Positions 12,067-16,875 of a stretch of DNA of 16,875 bases are shown here, one piece after another. This DNA comes from CAZBEA01 sp964490835. GTDB lineage: Bacteria; Patescibacteriota; Microgenomatia; Levybacterales; GWA1-39-11. How positions within the stretch are numbered: the first letter of the stretch is position 1; the number at the start of each line of letters is the position of its first letter. A program made the translations under genes and the position numbers. The notes under the pieces are model-generated. The model was not told where the DNA came from. It did not search any database and saw nothing but the letters and a program-made list of their open reading frames with translations. The stretch lies in assembly GCA_964490835.1 (NCBI GenBank), contig CAZBEA010000017.1, positions 1-16,875 of the forward strand. Reading direction: 5' to 3'.

Positions 12067-13734
12067 ATGGAAGAAAGAAGTGACGATCTCCTCTGGTATA
12101 AAGATGCGGTTTTTTATGAATTGCATGTTCGAACTTTCAAAGACAGCGACGATGACGGTATCGGAGACTTTCAGGGACTCATCAGTAAATTGGACTATCT
12201 CTCTTTCCTTGGCGTTGATTGTATTTGGCTACTTCCTTTTTATCCGTCTCCTTTAAAAGATGACGGGTATGACGTTTCTGATTTTTATTCAATCCACCCG
12301 GAACTTGGCACACTAGACGATTTCAAAAACTTTATAGAAGAAGCTCACAAGAGGGGAATGAAAGTTATAGCCGATATGATTTTTAACCATGTGTCGACTG
12401 AACATAGTTGGTTTCAAGAGGCACGAAAGGGAAGCGGAAATTCTAGATATGATTGGTTTGTATGGTCTGAAACATCTGATAAATATCAAGATGCTCGTAT
12501 CATTTTTAACGACCTTGAGCCCTCGAATTGGGCATGGGATTCTGAAGCCAAGGCTTACTACTGGCATAGATTCTTCAGTCACCAAGCAGATCTGAATTAC
12601 GACAATCCGGAAGTTCGTGAAGAGATGAAGAAGGTGGTTCAATTTTGGCTCGGACTGGGGCTCGACGGGTTCAGGTGCGATGCAGTTCCGTACTTGTTTG
12701 AACGAGAAGGAGTAGGGTATGAGAATTTACCCGAGACGCACGCCTTTTTTAAAGAAATCCGCTCTATGATGGAACAGGAGTTCCCCGGAACAATTCTTTT
12801 GGCAGAGGCCAATCAATGGCCAACAGAGGCAATAGAATATTTTGGGAAAGACGATGAATTTCACATGGCTTTTAATTTTCCGCTCATGCCAAGAATTTTC
12901 CTGTCGGTCGCAAGAGGAAATAGACAAGCGATTGTTGACATCATCGAGCAGGTCTTGGCAATTCCTCCGGCTTCTCAGTGGGCGACATTTTTACGAAACC
13001 ATGACGAATTAACACTCGAGATGGTAACCGATGAAGAGCGCGATTTTATGTGGGCCGAATACGCCAAACATCCAAAAATGAGGCTCAATTTGGGGATCAG
13101 GCGAAGACTCGCGCCTCTTCTTGATAACGACAGACTTACTATGGAGCTAATGACCGGACTACTCCTATCACTTCCCGGAAGCCCGACAATTTATTACGGA
13201 GACGAGCTTGGTATGGGGGATAATACATATCTGGGAGATCGAAACGGTGTCAGAACTCCGATGCAATGGTCGCCGGATGCCAATGCAGGGTTTTCAACTG
13301 CCGACCCCGAACATTTATATATGCCCCCCGTAATAAATCCCGGCTACCACTACCAGTCGATAAATGTAAGGACTCAATCGAAGCTCGGGTATTCTTTTTT
13401 AAATTGGAATAGAAAAATTATTTCAGTGCGCAAAAAGTCACAGGCTTTTGGGCGGGGAAGCTTTCGGCTTATGGATTGTGAGAATGAAAAGATTCTTCCT
13501 TTTATCCGTGAATATAACGGAGATAAAGTTTTGTGTATTTTTAATCTTTCACGAAGACCGACCTATTTTCATTTAGACTTAAGCGACTATGCGGATTTGG
13601 TCCCGGTGGAAATGACAAGCGATACAAGGTTTCCAAGGATAAAATTAGAACGTCCGTACTTTTTTATGCTGACCGGGCATAGATTTTTGTGGTTCAAACT
13701 CCTGAGTCGTGAAGAAGCGGCGGTGTATGATTAG
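12067..13734 (+). CDS. treS: Trehalose synthase (maltose alpha-D-glucosyltransferase), GH13
   Basis: It interconverts maltose and trehalose intramolecularly. The 555-residue protein follows TreS closely from WYKDAVFYELHVRTFKDSDDDGIGDF (10-35) through WLLPFYPSPLKDDGYDV (54-70). GH13 landmarks are ADMIFNHVS (102-110), GFRCDAVPYL with nucleophile D205, LLAEANQWP with acid/base E247, and FLRNHDEL with D313. GSPTIYYGDELGMGDN and RTPMQWS follow, then a C-terminal beta domain. The length fits a TreS without a fused maltokinase. There is no signal peptide, so it is cytosolic. In context with the GH15-like enzyme 1.4 kb upstream it suggests glucan/maltose-to-trehalose conversion for osmotic or desiccation stress. 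Its TAG stop and the VIT gene's TAA share four bases (13731-13734). Confidence 0.92.
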   Translation: MEERSDDLLWYKDAVFYELHVRTFKDSDDDGIGDFQGLISKLDYLSFLGVDCIWLLPFYPSPLKDDGYDVSDFYSIHPELGTLDDFKNFIEEAHKRGMKVIADMIFNHVSTEHSWFQEARKGSGNSRYDWFVWSETSDKYQDARIIFNDLEPSNWAWDSEAKAYYWHRFFSHQADLNYDNPEVREEMKKVVQFWLGLGLDGFRCDAVPYLFEREGVGYENLPETHAFFKEIRSMMEQEFPGTILLAEANQWPTEAIEYFGKDDEFHMAFNFPLMPRIFLSVARGNRQAIVDIIEQVLAIPPASQWATFLRNHDELTLEMVTDEERDFMWAEYAKHPKMRLNLGIRRRLAPLLDNDRLTMELMTGLLLSLPGSPTIYYGDELGMGDNTYLGDRNGVRTPMQWSPDANAGFSTADPEHLYMPPVINPGYHYQSINVRTQSKLGYSFLNWNRKIISVRKKSQAFGRGSFRLMDCENEKILPFIREYNGDKVLCIFNLSRRPTYFHLDLSDYADLVPVEMTSDTRFPRIKLERPYFFMLTGHRFLWFKLLSREEAAVYD

Positions 13735-14234
13735 ACCTTCAGGAAATGTCCAACAATAAGCCCAATGAGTGTCGCTATTCCTCCGATTGTGAATAATTCT
13801 AGAGCGCTTCTGAGTGGGTGTCCTTCGACGATATGCCCCTTTAAGTACCCGATACCGAATAATCCAACGAATGAAGAAATTATGGCAAAAATTCTTGCTT
13901 CAGGTTGGTTAAAAAGCAGCGTTGGAATTATGGAAAACATACCCCCCATCATATAGGCAAAAAACATAATCACAGCGCCCACAATAAGACTGTCCGTGTG
14001 CTTGCCCGTTTTGTCCATTTGATGAACGGCCTTTTCTGATGAATATTGTCCGGCGGCCATCGAAGTCGCCTCAACGGATACCGCGACCAGAGCAGCAAGA
14101 ACAATAATCGCTTTGTCATTTACACCTGTTGAAATTCCAACAACCACCCCGGTAGTTGAGACAATACCATCCTGCAGACCGAACATAAGTGATCTGAGGT
14201 AGTCTTCGTGAATGATTCGCCTGATCTCCTTCAT
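13731..14234 (-). CDS. VIT1/CCC1-family (Fe/Mn) transporter-like membrane protein
   Basis: The 167-residue protein has about five membrane helices and the two family signatures. These are SLMFGLQDGIVSTTGVVVGISTG (residues about 15-37, as in GLxDGxVSxxxxxxG) and SVEATSMAAGQYSSEKA (about 53-69, as in SMAxGEYxSxxS). Family members move ferrous iron or manganese out of the cytosol using proton exchange. In this short version the cytosolic metal-binding helical domain that plant VIT1 carries between helices 2 and 3 is reduced to a short linker (HQMDKTGKHTDS). The metal specificity cannot be read here. A TATAAT 7 nt before the ATG gives it its own promoter inside the 24-nt gap after the ACT-like gene, and it converges with treS at overlapping stop codons. 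Confidence 0.8.
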   Translation of the reverse strand: MKEIRRIIHEDYLRSLMFGLQDGIVSTTGVVVGISTGVNDKAIIVLAALVAVSVEATSMAAGQYSSEKAVHQMDKTGKHTDSLIVGAVIMFFAYMMGGMFSIIPTLLFNQPEARIFAIISSFVGLFGIGYLKGHIVEGHPLRSALELFTIGGIATLIGLIVGHFLKV

Positions 14235-14241
14235 AGATATT

Positions 14242-14247
14242 ATTATA
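14242..14247 (-). promoter_or_regulatory. -10 element (TATAAT) for the VIT-family gene
   Basis: On the minus strand TATAAT ends 7 nt before the ATG at 14234, within the 24-nt gap after the upstream ACT-like gene. The predicted transcript is leaderless. No convincing -35 is seen. Confidence 0.5.
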
Positions 14248-14258
14248 TTCCTTTTGGA

Positions 14259-14921
14259 TTACTTTTCGAGCACTTTTTTCTCGAAAAGCGATGCTATGAT
14301 CTCGTGCGCGCGAGAGACCTCTTTTTCTTCAAAAAAAAGGGTAAATTCATTTGAGGTTGATGTGCAAAGTAATGTATTTATTTCCTCCCACGCTAAAGAT
14401 TTTAGAAAAAAGTAATAAATCCCCGGGTTTTTTCCAACTCCCTCCGAGAGATAAATTGTTACAAGAGCACAATTATTCAGAGTTGACGAAAGTGCGTCGC
14501 CCGGAATTTTGGAAAGTGTGGAATTGAGAATATTGTTGGAAAGTGCGATTGCAATCTCTGATGACCCGATAATTATTGAGTGATATGATCCTTTCACTCT
14601 TCTGATAAAGAGTTTTTGAATCAGCTCTTCGGATTTTGCAGTTCTTCTGAGAAATACAAGAGAAAGACCTGATCGTACCAGTATTTCAGGGGTTTGGGGG
14701 AAAATAATGCTTCGTGCATTCTTTGATCCGAGTTGTCCTTCGAGTCTTCTAATGGCCATGACAATTGACGCAACAGAAACATCTTTCACAAGCAATCTTT
14801 CAAGTTCGGGTTGAATATATTTTGCCAGTGCTGTGTGATTTATTAATTTTTTCGACAAAGCCTCGGATAAGTATCGTGATCGCTCAATAATTTTTTTAGT
14901 TCCATCAGGGACGGTAATCAT
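14259..14921 (-). CDS. ACT-domain-like protein with N-terminal helical (HTH-like) segment
   Basis: The 220-residue soluble protein is not firmly recognised. Residues about 10-60 are helical (IIERSRYLSEALSKKLINHTALAKYIQPELERLL then SVASIVMAIRRLE). They recall a domain I associate with uncharacterised archaeal and CPR proteins, in which LINYSALARxI precedes a MALRRL helix; it may bind DNA. From about 78 the pattern changes to beta-alpha-beta units. One runs through SGLSLVFLRR. Another is INTLLCTSTSNEFTLFFEEKEVSRAHEIIASLF (181-213), which closely resembles the ACT domain at the end of aspartate kinases. A sensor-regulator binding a small molecule is a reasonable inference. It is divergent from the small-gene operon, with an 18-bp palindrome between the two starts. 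The VIT gene follows after 24 nt. Confidence 0.5.
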   Translation of the reverse strand: MITVPDGTKKIIERSRYLSEALSKKLINHTALAKYIQPELERLLVKDVSVASIVMAIRRLEGQLGSKNARSIIFPQTPEILVRSGLSLVFLRRTAKSEELIQKLFIRRVKGSYHSIIIGSSEIAIALSNNILNSTLSKIPGDALSSTLNNCALVTIYLSEGVGKNPGIYYFFLKSLAWEEINTLLCTSTSNEFTLFFEEKEVSRAHEIIASLFEKKVLEK

Positions 14922-14940
14922 AATACTGCATTACATCGAA

Positions 14941-14958
14941 TTGTTAAAATTTTAACAA
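14941..14958. promoter_or_regulatory. 18-bp perfect palindrome between divergent genes (candidate operator)
   Basis: TTGTTAAAATTTTAACAA is its own reverse complement over 18 bp. It lies 19 nt upstream of the ACT-like start (-) and about 33 nt before the TTGACT of the operon promoter (+). A second, imperfect A/T dyad (CAAAAAATTAATTTTTG, 14956-14972) adjoins it. Neither flanking gene ends here, so it is unlikely to be a terminator. An operator for a dimeric regulator is the simplest reading. Confidence 0.5.
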
Positions 14959-14990
14959 AAAATTAATTTTTGTGTAAAAGCATTCAAAAA

Positions 14991-15044
14991 TTGACTCCCA
15001 AAATGAATTCGTACTAGGATGATCTTGGCAGAAGAAGGGAGGTG
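14991..15044 (+). promoter_or_regulatory. Promoter and Shine-Dalgarno site of the small-gene operon
   Basis: TTGACT (14991-14996), an 18-nt spacer, then TAGGAT (15015-15020); an overlapping TACTAG at 15012-15017 gives a 15-nt spacer. A leader containing TGATCTTGGCAGAA (15020-15033) leads into GGGAGGTG (15037-15044), 6 nt before the ATG at 15051. This gene clearly uses a conventional ribosome-binding site. Confidence 0.6.
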
Positions 15045-15050
15045 TAGTTT

Positions 15051-15305
15051 ATGAGTATTGAACATAATATCGGTTTATATACACACGAAGATGTTAGACA
15101 AATCGCAGGGGGCGATGATGGATTTAGTTTTAGAGGGTCGGAAGAACACGATCCCCTCGGTCCGTTATTTGCAGCAATCCAAAATGGTGATTTGCTCGGG
15201 GCGACTTTACAATCGGCAACTGTATCTGAAGTACCGGTAATAAATTCGGAAGTAATTAATACTCGCGAAATACCTGTTCCGCAAAGGGTTGAAGTTGAGT
15301 TATAA
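15051..15305 (+). CDS. Small acidic protein, first gene of an unknown operon
   Basis: This 84-residue protein is not recognised. It is acidic (many Asp/Glu, few Lys/Arg), with no Cys, signal peptide or membrane segment. The first part (EHNIGLYTHEDVRQIAGGDDGFSFRGSEEHDPLGPLF) looks irregular with one short helix. A helix probably covers PLFAAIQNGDLLGATLQ, and the tail (VSEVPVINSEVINTREIPVPQRVEVEL) alternates Val/Ile/Glu/Pro and looks extended. The start is well supported by GGGAGGTG at 6-nt spacing. The next gene begins 30 nt after its stop, so it is probably the first cistron of 15051-16452. Confidence 0.65.
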   Translation: MSIEHNIGLYTHEDVRQIAGGDDGFSFRGSEEHDPLGPLFAAIQNGDLLGATLQSATVSEVPVINSEVINTREIPVPQRVEVEL

Positions 15306-15335
15306 GAAGGTTACCATAGAGAAAGCAACTAACCT

Positions 15336-15680
15336 ATGGATCCAGAAGAAGTAAGAAAAAAATTAGAACTCGATATTCTTGCCGTCATCGAGCAAAAATT
15401 GACGAATGGGCAAATGGACGTGGAGCGTGCACAGGACATCGCTCGAATGGTTCTGGATAGATTGCATCCGCCACTCACTCTTGAGCAAATTTTTACTGTC
15501 GCACCGGTACTTGACGATGAATTTTCCGAATTGGCAACAGCAGTTCTGCCGGTTATCGAAATGCACGAGGAGGAAATAAAGCGGGTTGTTTCAGAACACG
15601 CGCAAAATCTCATAAAATCAGGAAAGTTTGATGAGGCTGAAGAATTATTGAAAAAAACCAACCAAGAAGATTCAGCGTAG
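15336..15680 (+). CDS. Small helical protein, second operon gene
   Basis: This 114-residue protein is almost wholly helical and charged: MDPEEVRKKLELDILAVIEQKL, then VERAQDIARMVLDRLHPPLTLEQIFTVAPVLDDEFSELATAVLPVIEMHEEEIKRVVSEHAQNLIKSGKFDEAEELLKK. I believe similar short proteins occur as hypothetical genes in CPR genomes, but I cannot name a domain. The C-terminal G-KFDEAEELLKK resembles a single TPR-like helix pair, and the whole may mediate protein contacts. There is no membrane segment or signal peptide. No clear Shine-Dalgarno sequence precedes the ATG, so translation may follow from the first cistron. Its stop is separated by a single base from the next ATG. Confidence 0.65.
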   Translation: MDPEEVRKKLELDILAVIEQKLTNGQMDVERAQDIARMVLDRLHPPLTLEQIFTVAPVLDDEFSELATAVLPVIEMHEEEIKRVVSEHAQNLIKSGKFDEAEELLKKTNQEDSA

Positions 15681-15681
15681 T

Positions 15682-16452
15682 ATGGAAGCCACACTCGAAA
15701 CGCCTGGTGGATTACAGCAGGCCGAACAAACCAACCCCACAGTATCCGAAAAAGAACTGCCAGAACAAAAGCCGGACAGTAAAATCACCCGTCTTATCAC
15801 AAAATTTAGACGGGCCAAGTCTCCCGACGCAGCGCTACAAGAGATCGTGCAATATGATCCGAATCAAACCGTTGGTGAAAAAATTGATGCAAAAAATACA
15901 TCTCAGGGTATTAAGGATAAAATTTTGGCAGCTTTTGGAAGGCTAAAAAATAACGCAAGCCCTGACGAAGTCCTTTCGCAAATTGCAAATACCTCGGAAA
16001 ATGTCGAACAAAATGAAGTTGATAGTCAGGTTGCTAAAGAAATGACAGAGAACGCACATATATTTGCTGCCGCGGTAACAAAAATGAAAGAATACGCACA
16101 ATCTGCCAAAGATAATCCGTATGCGATAGCGACGATTCTTGTGCCTACAGCTCTTGTTGCTCTTGAGAAAATGGTCGGAATTCCATTGCCGAAGGAAATA
16201 GTAGAGATTCTGCCCGGTGGAGTTGGTGGGGGTATGGCCGGTTATGCTATGGCTCCGGAAAAGAGAGGGGTGAAGGGTAAGATTGCAGGGGTTGTTGTCG
16301 GAACAGTAGGTGGTATTGGTGCAACCGAGGCTCTTGGCCACATCCCAACAGGAGGTCCTACAGAGCTTGCGAGTAGTTTCGTCGATGATGGAGTAACGGC
16401 CGTTGTAAAACCCGTTGCAAACGTGGCAAAGAGACTAAGAAAACCAGTGTAG
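15682..16452 (+). CDS. Unknown protein with duplicated helical motif and Gly-rich membrane region
   Basis: The 256-residue protein is not recognised. Residues 1-34 are polar and Pro/Gln/Glu-rich. A motif of the form I-x(6)-F-x-R-x-K-(0-2)-x-SPD-x-x-L-x-x-I occurs twice, at about 35-55 (ITRLITKFRRAKSPDAALQEI) and 77-100 (IKDKILAAFGRLKNNASPDE, continuing VLSQI). A helix follows (about 115-143). Then there are three apolar stretches: YAIATILVPTALVALEKMV (147-165), a Gly-rich GGVGGGMAGYAMA (179-191), and IAGVVVGTVGGIGATEALG (201-219). The last two have the small-residue spacing of glycine-zipper membrane helices. The tail is basic (KRLRKPV). There is no N-terminal signal peptide, so the N-terminal half is probably cytosolic. 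The ATG 1 nt after the previous stop indicates translational coupling. Confidence 0.65.
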   Translation: MEATLETPGGLQQAEQTNPTVSEKELPEQKPDSKITRLITKFRRAKSPDAALQEIVQYDPNQTVGEKIDAKNTSQGIKDKILAAFGRLKNNASPDEVLSQIANTSENVEQNEVDSQVAKEMTENAHIFAAAVTKMKEYAQSAKDNPYAIATILVPTALVALEKMVGIPLPKEIVEILPGGVGGGMAGYAMAPEKRGVKGKIAGVVVGTVGGIGATEALGHIPTGGPTELASSFVDDGVTAVVKPVANVAKRLRKPV

Positions 16453-16540
16453 CAATATCTCTCGAGCTTTTTTAACACTTCTATTACAATTCTCTCTTTT
16501 TCTTACTACATCCGCTTTGTATGCTATTCCAGTTATGGTA

Positions 16541-16550
16541 GGAGGTGATC
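16541..16550 (+). promoter_or_regulatory. Near-full-length Shine-Dalgarno site
   Basis: GGAGGTGATC complements the anti-Shine-Dalgarno end of 16S rRNA over ten bases and lies 4 nt before the GTG at 16555. It fixes the start, because the overlapping GTG at 16553 runs straight into TGA. TATGCT at 16520-16525 may be the -10. Confidence 0.7.
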
Positions 16551-16554
16551 AAGT

Positions 16555-16761
16555 GTGAAAGGTGATCCATATGGAACGGTAGAAGATATGATTGATGATA
16601 ATTCTCAAAATGAGCAAACCGGTTTTCCGTCGCTTGATCCGGTAAAAAGAAAAAAATTTTCGACCAAAGGCGGAATGGCGACTAAAACACGTGAAGAATA
16701 CGTACGCGACGAATCATGGAATGGTCAGGATTTTGCCGATAGTGAAGACCGCGAGCAATAG
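16555..16761 (+). CDS. Small highly charged protein, 68 aa
   Basis: This 68-residue protein starts with GTG and is rich in Asp, Glu, Lys and Arg, with no membrane segment or Cys. It has an acidic N-terminal part (GTVEDMIDDNSQNEQ), a basic centre (DPVKRKKFSTKGGMATKTREEYVRD) and an acidic tail (DFADSEDREQ). It is probably disordered or folds on a partner, and the basic stretch could contact nucleic acid. I recognise no family. The very strong Shine-Dalgarno site suggests high translation. It lies 102 nt after the preceding operon, with a possible promoter of its own. Confidence 0.6.
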   Translation: MKGDPYGTVEDMIDDNSQNEQTGFPSLDPVKRKKFSTKGGMATKTREEYVRDESWNGQDFADSEDREQ

Positions 16762-16875
16762 CTTCTATTCCGGGACTGCAAGTGCGGCAGGCATGAACGC
16801 AGTCCGATAGGAGAATGGATGGGAGCTTTGTGCAGGCGTAGGGATAGTAGAGATAAACTTCTCAAAAATTCGTAT
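16762..16875 (+). other. Gene-less 3' edge with a structured segment
   Basis: No open frame of note is present. GGACTGC (16773-16779) pairs perfectly with GCAGTCC (16799-16805). Inside, GTGC (16782-16785) pairs with GCAT (16791-16794) around a GGCAG loop. No T-run follows, so this is not an intrinsic terminator. The purine-rich sequence to the window end (GGAGAATGGATGGGAG and beyond) does not match any structural RNA I can recall. It may be the 5' part of an RNA cut by the window. Confidence 0.35.

Noticed and set aside
16773..16875. tRNA, tmRNA, RNase P RNA, SRP RNA or group II intron at the window end
   Set aside because: None of the conserved cores I know for these RNAs is visible. GTGCGGC has only a superficial likeness to a group II intron start and no further intron features follow.
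1..16875. CRISPR array, insertion sequence or prophage
   Set aside because: No regularly spaced direct repeats, transposase, integrase, or phage structural genes were seen. The only repeat tract is the low-complexity stalk at 7526-7723.
1..16875. UGA recoded as Gly or Trp
   Set aside because: Several clear genes end with TGA (2018, 10965) and no TGA interrupts a recognised protein, so the ordinary bacterial code applies.

Overview
The window looks like part of a Candidate Phyla Radiation (Patescibacteria) chromosome. The genes are short and tightly packed on both strands. Most are A+T-rich. They include families common in that group: a polymer-forming repeat protein with membrane segments, a lamin-tail-domain surface protein with a long Thr/Pro tail, a VTT membrane protein, and many small proteins with no recognisable family. 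TGA is used as a stop (for example at 2018 and 10965), so the UGA-to-Gly code of Gracilibacteria/Absconditabacteria is not in use. The phylum assignment is an inference from gene content and style, because no rRNA or tRNA gene is present.

Layout. 1-57 holds the tail of a + strand gene that converges on a polymer-forming membrane protein (52-1227, -). 1326-2414 carries a VTT/DedA-like membrane protein and a stand-alone response-regulator receiver. 2415-2864 is a hairpin-rich intergenic region: serial terminators, then a long hairpin leader. 2865-5357 is a phosphoenolpyruvate synthase gene whose G+C content and codon use differ sharply from everything around it. It is followed by a strongly structured 3' region (5358-5525). 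5580-7403 encodes a SelO-like protein (tentative) and a YhhQ-type queuosine-precursor transporter. 7409-8362 (-) is the lamin-tail protein. 8491-10965 holds an unknown protein, a PH-domain membrane protein, a GH15/phosphorylase-kinase-like glucanohydrolase and a small Cys-rich protein. 11143-11568 is a DUF1761 membrane protein, 11617-12000 (-) is MsrB, and 12067-13734 is trehalose synthase. 13731-14921 (-) holds a VIT/CCC1-type transporter and an ACT-domain-like protein. 15051-16761 holds four small unrecognised genes, three of them in one apparent operon, divergent from the ACT-like gene across an 18-bp perfect palindrome. A structured, gene-less stretch runs to the window end.

Functional links. 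PEP synthase (gluconeogenic entry), the GH15-like enzyme and trehalose synthase together suggest handling of glucan, maltose and trehalose. MsrB and trehalose suggest stress tolerance. The transporter suggests queuosine-precursor salvage.

Two translation-initiation styles coexist. Many genes have a -10 hexamer ending only 6-12 nt before the start codon and no Shine-Dalgarno sequence, which predicts leaderless or nearly leaderless mRNAs. A minority (11143, 15051, 16555) have strong GGAGGTG-type sites. The most distinctive part of the window is the PEP synthase island with structured RNA on both sides. The small-gene operon with its palindromic divergent control region comes next.
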